From Lachnospiraceae bacterium (lineage in GTDB: Bacteria; Bacillota; Clostridia; Lachnospirales; Lachnospiraceae), in assembly GCA_022799355.1 (NCBI GenBank), contig JAAWOG010000039.1, positions 1 through 35,111 on the forward strand: a stretch of DNA of 35,111 nucleotides. Direction: 5' to 3'. The notes below the pieces were generated by a model. That model was not told the origin of the DNA. It did no database searches and was given only the letters and a program-made list of their open reading frames with translations. The position numbers were made by a program, and so were the translations under genes. Positions 1-7,689 of this stretch are shown here, piece after piece; the first letter of the stretch is position 1, and each line of letters starts with the position of its first letter.

Positions 1-63
1 GCCCTATTTTAAGTTCACCTACGGTGAAAGGGCGGATTCTATTTTCCCATCACACATTTTTAC

Positions 64-88
64 GGAGTTTGCAGCAAGTGCAAACTCC
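64..88. repeat. Perfect 10-bp inverted repeat
   Basis: GGAGTTTGCA at 64-73 is repeated as its exact reverse complement at 79-88, with a 5-nt loop. Neither side carries a convincing T-tract, so it is a poor intrinsic terminator. It lies just beyond the 3' end of the possible helix-turn-helix remnant and may be an element end or a protein-binding palindrome. The sequence shows only the palindrome; any role is a guess. Confidence 0.5.
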
Positions 89-135
89 TATGCTGAACTG
101 TTACAAAAACCTTTCTCCAATAAGGTCATGGGTTG

Positions 136-420
136 CTACTTTTCTGCCTTATCTAAAAGTGCAGGGAGCAGTTTTTTTCGTATCTTTTTGAGCATCGTAC
201 CACGCACCTTGCGGATGTTCCGGTCGCTTTGCTTCCGTATTTTAGCGATCCTTGTTGAGCTAAACAGCCGGACAACGCAAAGAAAGAGCAACTCCTTGTG
301 ATCCTCATTCAATTCCCAGAGTATTTTGGATTGAAAAGATCCTTCTGGATTCTGCACACGACGCTTACGCTGTTTATGAATCCGGGAGAAGAGAAAGAGG
401 AGCAGCATGGCACAATTATT
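136..420 (-). pseudogene. Possible C-terminal remnant of a sigma-like/helix-turn-helix protein
   Basis: On the minus strand the frame ending at 136 reads as a basic, helical segment. It holds a stretch resembling the last part of a sigma-region-4 or transposon-encoded helix-turn-helix protein: ELLFLCVVRLFSSTRIAKIR, followed by an Arg/Lys-rich recognition-helix-like segment around SDRNIRKVR. The frame stays open upstream to about 612, but that part (Pro/Phe/Cys-rich) does not look like coding sequence, and no start codon with a good ribosome binding site is seen. I therefore treat it as the 3' remnant of a larger gene, probably from a mobile element. It sits in a stretch with other gene debris. 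Family assignment is tentative and it could be spurious. Confidence 0.3.
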
Positions 421-466
421 TAAAAATTGAGATACAAAATATTGTGATATAGTCTGGCATGGATGG

Positions 467-506
467 CGGCAAAATTTCCATGGAGGGAAAAAGGGAGGTT
501 TTGCCG
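467..506. repeat. Imperfect hairpin, arms CGGCAAAA/TTTTGCCG
   Basis: CGGCAAAA (467-474) pairs with TTTTGCCG (499-506) across a purine-rich loop. It lies between the helix-turn-helix remnant and the DUF3298-like gene. No T-tract follows the stem closely enough for a confident terminator call, although a TTTT run begins at 507. It may be a weak plus-strand terminator. Confidence 0.3.
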
Positions 507-578
507 TTTTTCTGATCAAAGGACAAAAATATGACGATACATATATCAATAGAGTGATGCCACGCAAGGGATAATTGG

Positions 579-1466
579 GTGACATGGATAGAGACAGAGA
601 TGGTGGGAGCATCGTTAGAGGATATTGATCCGGAGTTATATTCGTTAATTTTTACCGGGGATGCGATAATAACAGAGAAGGAAATCAATCCGTACTCCCC
701 GGAGACGATTAAGGGTTTCTGTATGTACGATATTTTTGAAGCGAACAGAGGAGCCTATATCGGCTTTGACCGGTGTGCCGATGAAGGGTTTGAGTACCAT
801 CGTGAATTCAATCCGTGGCTGGGAGAGAATCCTTACACTAATCTGACATGGGACATTCAGCTTGCTAAAATGAAAGAGTCAGAGGCATTGGCGGATGTGT
901 TTAACGAATATCACGAAAAGCTGTTTGAGGAAAAGAAAGCGGATATGGAAAGACTGCAGGAGAAAGCAAAAAATGAATTTAGAAAACCGGAGGATATCAA
1001 TAGAAGTCATTACAGCAGTAATATGCGCACAATGGAATGCTTTTACTGGGGCGACTTTTTTTCAGTGGTAGATGTAGGAGATACTTTTTATTCTGCAAGT
1101 GTAAATGCTGTCACTGCCAATTTTAATACATCATCAGGGAAACAGTACAGGCTAAGTGACTTATTTGCGGAAGAGAATTATAAGGAATATCTGATGAGGA
1201 TCATTTGGGAGGAGAATGAGGAATGGGGAGGATGGGTGGAGGACTGGAGAGAATTGCTGGAGGGAGAAGAGAGTGAAACTTCCTTTTTGATAACATACAA
1301 GGGGCTGATGCTGATCGACAACAGGTACCGGCAGGAAGTCCTGTTGATAGAGTGGGAAAAGATAGAAGACATTTTGAGCAGAGAAGAGGAGTTTGATAAT
1401 ATATTTCCGGATCCTAATAAGCTGGTAGGTAATTGCGAAACAAATGTTAAATTGAATACTCAGTAG
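579..1466 (+). CDS. DUF3298/RsiV-like domain protein, probably truncated at the N-terminus
   Basis: The frame gives about 295 residues. The last third (from about residue 170) shows a pattern typical of DUF3298/RsiV-type domains: SVNAVTANFNTSSGKQYRLS, then DLF, and later a short strand-rich piece with TSFLITYKGLMLIDN. The first half is acidic with no recognisable domain, and there is no signal peptide or anchor, although relatives are usually exported or membrane-anchored. A GTG at 579 has AAGGG 8 nt upstream; an in-frame ATG at 600 is the alternative. The lack of an export signal and the position among gene fragments suggest the 5' end was lost in a rearrangement. Function is unknown; members bind ligands or act as anti-sigma sensor domains. 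I am fairly sure it is or was coding, less sure of the family. Confidence 0.55.
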   Translation: MTWIETEMVGASLEDIDPELYSLIFTGDAIITEKEINPYSPETIKGFCMYDIFEANRGAYIGFDRCADEGFEYHREFNPWLGENPYTNLTWDIQLAKMKESEALADVFNEYHEKLFEEKKADMERLQEKAKNEFRKPEDINRSHYSSNMRTMECFYWGDFFSVVDVGDTFYSASVNAVTANFNTSSGKQYRLSDLFAEENYKEYLMRIIWEENEEWGGWVEDWRELLEGEESETSFLITYKGLMLIDNRYRQEVLLIEWEKIEDILSREEEFDNIFPDPNKLVGNCETNVKLNTQ

Positions 1467-1604
1467 TTAAAAATCCCGGCAGGGGAGCATGGCCGGAAGG
1501 CGTATGCAGGAAATAGGATTTTAAGGTAGCGCAATAAGACAGGAAGATGTACCTGCCAAAGGAAATGTATGGAATGGACGGCCTCAGGCAATCAGGGGCT
1601 CGGA

Positions 1605-2312
1605 TTACCGTTCCCTTCTGCATCCTTTTATATTCCAGAAACCGGTTTTATCAGAACCTGCTCTTGTCAATACACCTTTTGTTTTTAAGCTCCTAATTGT
1701 TCTGTTTACTGTACTTTTGCTTTTCCCCACAGCAGATGCTATATCATCAATAGTAGCCTGATCATCTTTCTCTATATAGGAAAGAACGGATTGCTCCGTT
1801 TTTGTTAATTTTGGAATCTCGTTTACAGTGTCATTTACAATGCCATTTACAGTGCCATTCGTACCATTTGCAATGCCGTTTCTGCTTTCATCTTGATGAA
1901 GAAAATGCGGGTGAATCAGGAGAGTGGTGCAGAATGACAGCCGCTCAGGATCCGTTTCAAAAATGGGCATAGGAGAACCGTTTCGTACCAATGCGTTTAA
2001 AATTTTCCGAAACCCTGTATTACGTCCCTCTGTCAGATGCATTTCTTTTAGAAATTCACCAATACGGCGGTTGCGGTACCGTCTGTTAAATACACGGTAA
2101 GTCCGCAGTCCTTCTTCCGTGATGGAACGGTCTGCACCGGGATGGCTGACAATCTCAATTCTATCCGGCAAAACACGTACTTCAATCGGCTCACGGACAT
2201 CATATCCCTTGTGGTATGCGGCGTTGCAAAGACTTTCTTCCACAGCGGCATAAGGGTAGTTGAAAAAGCGGTCAGCTTCCGCTCTTCCGAAAAAGGCTGT
2301 AACTCCTTCGCG
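1605..2312 (-). pseudogene. 3' half of a RecG-like/AlbA-type ATP-binding transcriptional regulator
   Basis: The minus-strand frame contains the C-terminal half of the COG2865-type family (annotated as RecG-like helicase or AlbA_2 ATP-binding protein). The GHKL-like segment EADRFFNYPYAAVEESLCNA begins near 2279, followed by YHKGYDVREPIEVRVLPDRI, YRNRRIGEFLKEM and EGRNTGF. A linker repeating NGT/NGI/NDT units and a C-terminal winged helix-turn-helix (about LTKTEQSVLSYIEKDDQATI) follow. The N-terminal AlbA_2 (Schlafen-like) domain is missing. Upstream the frame runs only to the potC stop codon (2313-2315), which is also in this frame, so the gene is cut exactly at the potC end. A GTG at 2241-2243 could start a short product, but no clear ribosome binding site was seen. 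I regard it as a truncated gene left by a rearrangement. Confidence 0.7.
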
Positions 2313-3113
2313 TTAATGCTGCCGCTTTGCCGCGAACGATTTTGTTGCCGCAAACAGCAGATAGATCAGTATGGTCACAAGGATCATCAGGGTAAAGAGG
2401 GCATAAACTTCCGTGGAGATCTTGCCCCTTGCCATACCATAGACTTTGATAGGCAGGGTGGTATCGCCTGCGCCGGTCACGAAATAGCTGATGATCACAT
2501 CATCGAGAGACAGAGTAATGGACAGCAGGGCGCCGGAAATAATGCCCGGCATCAACATCGGGATCGTCACTCTGCGCAGAGTGCGGAACTGATTTGCACC
2601 GAGGTCCATAGCCGCCTCCTCAATGGATTTGTCAAAGCCGGCGATTCTGGCGCGCAACGTGATAATAACAAAAGGAACGCAGAACGTCACATGGGCGATC
2701 ACCAGCGTCCAGAAACTTAAGGTGATGCGCAGTGTGGTAAAGGTAGCAAGGGATGCAATACCGATGACCAGTTCGGGAATGACGATCGGCACATAGAGCA
2801 TATTGTCCAGTGTTTTTTTCAGCTTAAAGTCATAACGGTGCATACCGATGGCGGCGAGAGTGCCCAGCACAACGGAGATAACAGTGCTGACAAGGGCCAG
2901 TTCCAGCGTCAGAAGCAGGCTGCTCATCAGGGACCTGTTCTGAAACATGGCGCCATACCAGCGCAGGGTAAACCCTTTGAAGACAAGGTTATTGTCGTTT
3001 GTATTGAAGGAGTAGCCGACTACCATAAAGATCGGCAGATATAAAAATAAGTAGACCAGTCCGGCGTAGAGATAGGAAAGGGGACTGAGTTGTTTTTTTT
3101 CTTTTCGTTTCAT
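2313..3113 (-). CDS. potC: Spermidine/putrescine ABC transporter permease PotC
   Basis: This is a 266-residue integral membrane permease of the PotC class. It shows about six hydrophobic segments, the first near residues 12-34. The cytoplasmic EAA loop reads EEAAMDLGANQFRTLRRVTI at about residues 165-185 and would contact the PotA ATPase. With PotB it should form the channel importing polyamines. The start ATG is preceded by GAGGAAC, and only 25 nt separate it from potB, so the two are co-transcribed. In most relatives potD, the substrate-binding lipoprotein, follows directly. Here the next sequence downstream is a gene fragment, so potD has been lost from this locus or lies elsewhere. The C-terminus (ending AAKRQH) looks plausible but sits exactly at the rearrangement junction and might have been altered. 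Confidence 0.93.
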   Translation of the reverse strand: MKRKEKKQLSPLSYLYAGLVYLFLYLPIFMVVGYSFNTNDNNLVFKGFTLRWYGAMFQNRSLMSSLLLTLELALVSTVISVVLGTLAAIGMHRYDFKLKKTLDNMLYVPIVIPELVIGIASLATFTTLRITLSFWTLVIAHVTFCVPFVIITLRARIAGFDKSIEEAAMDLGANQFRTLRRVTIPMLMPGIISGALLSITLSLDDVIISYFVTGAGDTTLPIKVYGMARGKISTEVYALFTLMILVTILIYLLFAATKSFAAKRQH

Positions 3114-3138
3114 GTTGGTTCCTCATGATAAAAGTAAT

Positions 3139-4020
3139 TTATGCTAGATCTTCCAGATTGCCCACTTTGGTATAGAGCTTTAATACAAGCAGGGTAAAGA
3201 GGATCAGGATCACCGAGAAGGCAGCGCCGGAGGGCCAGTTTCTGGCAGCCATAAACTGATCTTTGATCAGGTTTCCGAGCAGTGTGGAGTTGCCGCCGCC
3301 CATCACGTCCGCTATGTAGAAGGCGTCCAGGCTGGGAATAAAAACCTGAATCGTGCCGGCAAAAATACCCGGAAGGGTGAGCGGCAGGATTACCCGGAAA
3401 AAAGTACTGATCCGGGAAGCGCCAAGGTCATGAGCGGCTTCGATCAGGGAATAATCCAGCTTGGAGATGGAGTTATTTAAAGGCAGCACCATAAAGGGAA
3501 AGAGGGCATATACCATACCGAACAGGGTGGCGCCGTCCGTATACATCATCATGATCGGCTCGGAGATAATGCCCAGCTTCAGCAAAAAGGTATTGATAAT
3601 ACCGGAATCCCGCAGGATATTGCTCCAGCCGTTTAAACGAATGAGCTGATTGATCCAGAAAGGCAGCATGATAAGAAGGACGCAGAACCCCTGGTACTTT
3701 TTGCTGATTCGGGATAAAATAAAGGAGAACGGATAGGAGATGAGCAGGCAGATCAGGCTGGTCCAAAATGCCAGCACGATGGAGCGCCAGATCACCTTCC
3801 CATAAGTGGGATTCCAGAGCGCGGTATAATTTTCCAGTGTGAATATTGCCCGTACGCCGCCGTAAGTTCCCTTTTCGAGAAAACTGATCACGATGACATA
3901 GATAAGCGGCAGTGCCAGAAAGAGCACCATCCACAGAAAGAGAGGTCCCACCAGGGAAAAAATCTCTTTTTTGTGCTGATTGCCGTGTGAAGTTTTTTCG
4001 GTATGTTTTCTATGTGCCAT
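3139..4020 (-). CDS. potB: Spermidine/putrescine ABC transporter permease PotB
   Basis: This is a 293-residue membrane permease. After a short basic N-terminus (about 20 residues) come six predicted membrane helices. The EAA loop EAAHDLGASRISTFFRVILP (about residues 195-215) is the typical coupling segment for the ATPase. The phrase LPFWINQLIRLNGW is characteristic of PotB-type permeases. It should pair with PotC and with PotA to import spermidine or putrescine. The gene lies 44 nt downstream of potA and 25 nt upstream of potC on the same strand, fitting one transcript. Length is normal for the family. The ATG at 4018-4020 has an AGGAC-like ribosome binding site somewhat farther upstream than usual. 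Confidence 0.93.
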   Translation of the reverse strand: MAHRKHTEKTSHGNQHKKEIFSLVGPLFLWMVLFLALPLIYVIVISFLEKGTYGGVRAIFTLENYTALWNPTYGKVIWRSIVLAFWTSLICLLISYPFSFILSRISKKYQGFCVLLIMLPFWINQLIRLNGWSNILRDSGIINTFLLKLGIISEPIMMMYTDGATLFGMVYALFPFMVLPLNNSISKLDYSLIEAAHDLGASRISTFFRVILPLTLPGIFAGTIQVFIPSLDAFYIADVMGGGNSTLLGNLIKDQFMAARNWPSGAAFSVILILFTLLVLKLYTKVGNLEDLA

Positions 4021-4064
4021 TTCTGTTTGTATGTCCTGTTCCGTAGTGTTTATCTGTGTTTTTA

Positions 4065-5228
4065 TCAGGTGTCGCCGTGATGCCCCTGCCGGACGGCAAG
4101 ATCCGGGCGGTTTAAGAGTGCGTCCTCGATCAGATCGTAGAGCGTATCTTCGGCGGTATGCATGATCACCGCTTTGTCCATATCCCAGTATACCGTTACG
4201 GCGGAGCCGATTTCGGGTAAACTGCTGTGGGGATGCTGGTTCAGTTTAAGCTTCTGGCCGTTTGGAAGCGCTACTACGGTTTTTACGATAGAACCCACAT
4301 AAATATGTTCTTTAACAATACCCCGAAGCCGGAAGTTCTCTACGGGCTCCATGGAGTACATGGTATTTTCGGGACGGATGGAGATATAGATCATCTCATC
4401 CTGCACAAAACCGCTGCCCTTTGCGTGGACAACGCCGTTTTCCGCGGTCAGTTCGATCAGGTCTTTGTCAAATCCGGTGACGGAAGCTTCTATAATATTG
4501 GATTCCCCGATAAAGCTGGCTACAAATTTTGTTTTCGGGCGTTCGTAGATTTCCCGTGCCGTGCCGATCTGTTCTATGGAGCCGTTATTCATGACAGCGA
4601 TCCGGTCGCTCATGGTCAGCGCCTCCTCCTGATCATGGGTGACATAGACAAAGGTGATGCCCAGCTTCTGCTGCAGATGTTTCAATTCCATCTGCATCTG
4701 TTTGCGGAGTTTTAAGTCCAGTGCCCCCAGGGGTTCATCGAGAAGCAGTACTTTCGGGTTGTTGACAAGAGCCCTTGCGATAGCGACTCTCTGCCGCTGT
4801 CCGCCGGACATCTGATGGGGTTTGCGTCTGCCGAAATTTTTAAGCTGCACCAGTTCCAGCATCTTTTCCACCCGCTGTTTGATCTCGGGTTTCGGCACTT
4901 TCTTTTCCACAAGCCCGAAAGCTACATTGTCAAAGACATTCATATGCGGAAAGAGCGCATAACTCTGAAAAACCGTGTTGACATTCCGTTTATAAGGGGG
5001 AAGGGCTGTCACGTCTGCCTGTTCAAGGTAAACGCATCCCTGAGACGGGGATTCAAAACCGGCGATAATGCGGAGCGTTGTTGTTTTACCGCAGCCGGAA
5101 GGCCCGAGCAAAGTCAGAAATTCGCCTTCGTAAACGTCCAGGTCGATATTTTTCAAGACTTCGCTTTTCCCAAAATCCTTTGTCACACCGGACAGTCTTA
5201 CGATAGGGGTTCTGTCAGTTTTTATCAT
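4065..5228 (-). CDS. potA: Polyamine ABC transporter ATP-binding protein PotA
   Basis: This is the ATPase subunit of the polyamine importer, about 387 residues from the ATG at 5226-5228. Visible motifs are Walker A GPSGCGKTT (about residues 41-49), the ABC signature MSGGQRQRVAIARAL, Walker B VLLLDEPLGALD and the switch His in YVTHDQEEAL. The C-terminal third matches the TOBE/MOP-like regulatory domain (ISIRPENT). An in-frame TTG at 5247-5249 overlaps a GGAGG, so the true start is uncertain; I prefer the ATG because the conserved part begins soon after it. The gene heads potA-potB-potC and is only about 54 nt from the stop of the PII-like gene upstream on the same strand, so the four genes may be one operon. 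Confidence 0.93.
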   Translation of the reverse strand: MIKTDRTPIVRLSGVTKDFGKSEVLKNIDLDVYEGEFLTLLGPSGCGKTTTLRIIAGFESPSQGCVYLEQADVTALPPYKRNVNTVFQSYALFPHMNVFDNVAFGLVEKKVPKPEIKQRVEKMLELVQLKNFGRRKPHQMSGGQRQRVAIARALVNNPKVLLLDEPLGALDLKLRKQMQMELKHLQQKLGITFVYVTHDQEEALTMSDRIAVMNNGSIEQIGTAREIYERPKTKFVASFIGESNIIEASVTGFDKDLIELTAENGVVHAKGSGFVQDEMIYISIRPENTMYSMEPVENFRLRGIVKEHIYVGSIVKTVVALPNGQKLKLNQHPHSSLPEIGSAVTVYWDMDKAVIMHTAEDTLYDLIEDALLNRPDLAVRQGHHGDT

Positions 5229-5282
5229 TCCTTTTATGGATACCTCCAAATAGTTCCAGTTTATTGAGCGGTCCGATCCGCC

Positions 5283-5624
5283 TTAAAGTACCTGCTTTCC
5301 TCTTTCTCCTGTCCGGATGCGCATGACGTCATCGATATCGGAGATAAACACTTTACCGTCACCCACGTTGCCGGTAGAAAGTTTATCGACGATTTCGGAA
5401 AGGATATCTTCAAGATCCTCATCCCATACTACGGTCATGACATAGAGTTTTGGCAGAAGGTTTACCTCGAGTCCGAGCTTTTCAAATTCAGGGTTGTCGA
5501 ATCCTTCCTGATGGCCGCAGCCCATGGCGGAAAGTACGGTCATGCCGCTGTACTCGTTTTTGGTCAGAATTTTCTTTAAATCTTCCAGTTTTTCGGGACG
5601 TATGATAACTTCTATTTTTTTCAT
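5283..5624 (-). CDS. PII-family signalling protein (GlnB/GlnK-like)
   Basis: This 113-residue protein begins MKKIEVIIRPEKLEDLKKIL and carries both PII landmarks: a T-loop region (residues about 37-57) and the C-terminal TGNVGDGKVFI plus VMRIRTGERG segments, which bind ATP/ADP in PII trimers. The T-loop is unusual. It keeps Gly37 and Gln39 but has GFDNPEFEKLGLEVNLLPK where classical PII has the YRGAEY region, so the uridylylated Tyr51 is absent. Start choice: the ATG at 5622-5624 has GGAG 7 nt upstream; the frame further upstream is not PII-like. It lies just before potA, and PII proteins often regulate the transporter encoded beside them, so control of the polyamine importer is a reasonable inference but is not proven. 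Confidence 0.88.
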   Translation of the reverse strand: MKKIEVIIRPEKLEDLKKILTKNEYSGMTVLSAMGCGHQEGFDNPEFEKLGLEVNLLPKLYVMTVVWDEDLEDILSEIVDKLSTGNVGDGKVFISDIDDVMRIRTGERGKQVL

Positions 5625-5750
5625 AAACAATCTCCAGTTTTTTCCATCAATAGTATCGCTGCCGGAGGAATCCCGGCGGTTTTGCAGTAATTTCAATAGT
5701 AATAGAAAATGGGAGAAAATGCAATAGATTGTCGATAGAAATTTATGCAT

Positions 5751-5775
5751 AAAAAAGCAGCGCTGAGAGCGCTGC
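5751..5775 (-). terminator. Intrinsic terminator of the small unknown gene
   Basis: Read on the minus strand, GCAGCGCT-CTC-AGCGCTGC is a perfect 8-bp stem with a 3-nt loop followed by six T residues. It ends the transcript of the gene at 5791-6189 and separates it from the PII-pot genes. Confidence 0.9.
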
Positions 5776-5790
5776 CCGGAACAGATAAAT

Positions 5791-6189
5791 TCAGATACTT
5801 TCGTTGAAAAGAGTAGATACCGACTCCGAAAGGTTTTTCACCTTGTCTGCCATGGCATTGTAGGTGGTATCCGTGGAGGTTTTTGAGGAATCGGAGGATT
5901 TGCCGTTGATGGCATCCTGCACCAGCTCCACTTTTTTATTCACATTTTTTTCGTTTTTGACTGCCTTTTTGGTATCGGAATCAGGTACTTCGCTGTAGTA
6001 GGCCTTTAACAGCTTTCCATAACTGCCGTTTTTAATGGCAGTGTAGTCGATCAGCGTATTGTCGCCGCCTCCGCCCAGCATGGTCTTTGTCAGATTATTC
6101 ATATCCGTACCGCCGTTACTGCCGAGTTTCTGCATGCTTCTTGTGATAACGCTGGTATGATCCGGTTTCATTTGAACGGTTAGTGACAT
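5791..6189 (-). CDS. Small protein of unknown function, possibly flagella-associated
   Basis: The chosen start (cat at 6187-6189) has AAGGAG 8 nt upstream and gives 132 residues; the frame extends farther upstream without support. The protein is hydrophilic, has no signal peptide or membrane helix, and is rich in Ser, Thr, Lys, Asp and Asn. A central piece IDYTAIKNGSYGKLLKAYYS resembles a phrase I associate with small proteins near flagellar genes in Lachnospiraceae. The C-terminus (KVKNLSESVSTLFNESI) is probably an amphipathic helix. A sigma-D-like promoter lies about 95 nt upstream and a strong terminator follows, so it is likely a single-gene unit under flagellar control. That link is inference from the promoter match and a recalled similarity. 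No domain was recognised. Confidence 0.7.
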   Translation of the reverse strand: MSLTVQMKPDHTSVITRSMQKLGSNGGTDMNNLTKTMLGGGGDNTLIDYTAIKNGSYGKLLKAYYSEVPDSDTKKAVKNEKNVNKKVELVQDAINGKSSDSSKTSTDTTYNAMADKVKNLSESVSTLFNESI

Positions 6190-6281
6190 AATGCAGCTCC
6201 TTCTATCAATTTTATGATTATGCGCCGTTTCGCTCTTTGTAAACGGACACACTGATAAATATCCACATCCCTGTGATAAGT

Positions 6282-6308
6282 TTTTCGGCCGGATGCGGGA
6301 AAAACTTA
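6282..6308 (-). promoter_or_regulatory. Candidate sigma-D (FliA-type) promoter
   Basis: On the minus strand TAAG (6305-6308) is followed after 15 nt by GCCGAAAA (6282-6289). This resembles the flagellar sigma consensus TAAA-N15-GCCGATAA with one change in each box. It points toward the small unknown gene at 5791-6189. Confidence 0.4.
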
Positions 6309-6437
6309 AGAGGAAAATGATATTAGATTGTAAAAATCAATAAAATGTTTTTGGTGTCTGTAATATGGCCGGTAAGGTATTTGACGGAATAAAAAAAAGA
6401 AAATTTGAAACATGAATAAAAAGGAAATAGGAAGAAT

Positions 6438-6466
6438 TTGCAGAATATATATTGTGAAGGTATATG
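6438..6466 (+). promoter_or_regulatory. Candidate sigma-A promoter for dgt
   Basis: TTGCAG (6438-6443), a 17-nt spacer, then TATATG (6461-6466). The -10 box overlaps the upstream candidate start codon at 6464, which supports the later start at 6533 for dgt. The rest of the 343-nt divergent gap (6190-6532) shows only AT-rich sequence besides the minus-strand sigma-D-like site. Confidence 0.45.
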
Positions 6467-6532
6467 ATGGACTGTTTTGTGCGGTGTCCTCGGATTTTCC
6501 GGGGCGCTGTGAGCCATATGGGAGAAAAAACA

Positions 6533-7537
6533 ATGCAGATACGGGAGAATCTGGAGAAGAGGGAAGCGGAGATCTTAAGCCCTTATGCCTGTCACAGTGT
6601 GGATTCAAAGGGCAGGGACAGGGCGGAGGAGGAGTGCGATATCCGACCTGTTTTTCAGCGGGACCGGGACCGGATCTTACATAGTAAATCATTCCGCAGG
6701 CTGAAAGATAAGACGCAGGTGTTTCTGACGCCGGAGGGGGACCACTACAGGACCAGGCTGACGCATACGCTGGAGGTCTCTCAGAATGCAAGGACCATAG
6801 CCAAGGCGCTCAGGCTCAATGAGGAACTGGTGGAAGCCATTGCGCTGGGGCATGATCTGGGGCATACGCCTTTTGGACATGCCGGGGAGAGGGCATTAAA
6901 TAACGTGTGTTCTCTTGGGTTTGCCCACAATGTACAGAGTGTGCGGACGGTGGAACGTTTGGAGAAGGACGGACAGGGGCTGAACCTGACCGTGGAGGTG
7001 CGGGACGGAATCTTAAACCATCAGACCAGAGGAAATCCGTCCACGCTGGAAGGGCAGGTAGTGCGGTTTTCCGATAAGATCGCTTATATCCACCATGATA
7101 TGGATGATGCCATACGGGGCGGTATTCTGACGGAGAGAGATGTGCCCCGGGAGATAGGGGATGTGATCGGCTATAACAGTACGGAATGGATCGATCATTT
7201 TATCCATGATATTGTCTCTAACAGTTATGAGAAAGACCGTATCGTTATGTCGGAGCCTGTGGCGGAGGCAATGAAAAAGCTGCGGGCGTTTATGTTTGAG
7301 CATGTCTATACAAACCCGAAAGCAAAGAGCGAAGAGGGGAAGGCGATCATGTTGGTGGAAACGCTGTATGGATATTTCTGCGGGCACAGGGATAAACTGC
7401 CCCGGGAGATGCTGATGCTGACAGAGAGGGGAGAGCCCTTTGAGCGGGTAGTCTGCGACCACATCAGCGCCATGACGGACCGCTATGCGATCGCAAAATT
7501 TGAGGAGATTTATGTGCCCGTATCCTGGCACGGATGA
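6533..7537 (+). CDS. dgt: Deoxyguanosinetriphosphate triphosphohydrolase-like protein (HD domain)
   Basis: This 334-residue HD-superfamily enzyme probably hydrolyses dNTPs to deoxynucleosides and tripolyphosphate. The N-terminus SPYACHSVDSKGR and DIRPVFQRDRDRILHSKSFR is typical of the type-2 dGTPase-like family. Metal-binding HD motifs are RLTHTLEVSQ (about residue 73) and GHDLGHTPFGHAGERALN (about residues 104-121), with a later Asp in RFSDKIAYIHHDMDDA. I start at the ATG at 6533, preceded by GGGAG, because homology begins there (MQIRENLEKREAEIL); an in-frame ATG at 6464 sits on a likely -10 box. It is first in a dgt-dnaG-rpoD-trmK series common in Firmicutes. Substrate specificity cannot be read from sequence. 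Confidence 0.92.
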   Translation: MQIRENLEKREAEILSPYACHSVDSKGRDRAEEECDIRPVFQRDRDRILHSKSFRRLKDKTQVFLTPEGDHYRTRLTHTLEVSQNARTIAKALRLNEELVEAIALGHDLGHTPFGHAGERALNNVCSLGFAHNVQSVRTVERLEKDGQGLNLTVEVRDGILNHQTRGNPSTLEGQVVRFSDKIAYIHHDMDDAIRGGILTERDVPREIGDVIGYNSTEWIDHFIHDIVSNSYEKDRIVMSEPVAEAMKKLRAFMFEHVYTNPKAKSEEGKAIMLVETLYGYFCGHRDKLPREMLMLTERGEPFERVVCDHISAMTDRYAIAKFEEIYVPVSWHG

Positions 7538-7540
7538 AAA

Positions 7541-7676
7541 GGAGGGCGCTTACGGAACGGATATAGATACTGGAAAACAGTAAGTGCCCGAGCTGTGCCC
7601 AGAGGATTTACAGACGCGTCTGGGCTGTAAATTCTCTGCGGATAAAGGGGCCGGGAGGGCGCTTACGGAACTGGAA
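7541..7676 (+). repeat. Nested-hairpin intergenic element in the dnaG leader
   Basis: An 18-bp direct repeat, GGAGGGCGCTTACGGAAC, occurs at 7541-7558 and again at 7654-7671 (period 113). Between them, AGAGGATTTACAG (7601-7613) pairs with CTGTAAATTCTCT (7625-7637), a 13-bp inner stem with one G.U. GTAAGTGCCC (7580-7589) pairs with GGGCGCTTAC (7657-7666), a 10-bp outer stem with one G.U. The unit ends CGGAACTGGAA and runs into the dnaG ribosome binding site. The first repeat looks like the tail of an earlier, otherwise lost unit. Architecture and tail match the elements before the Nif3 gene and pyrB. Confidence 0.75.
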
Positions 7677-7689
7677 TAGAGGACCAATT

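Noticed and set aside
1467-1604. Gap between the DUF3298-like gene and the RecG-like fragment
   Set aside because: Inspected for terminators, promoters and repeats; nothing convincing was seen.
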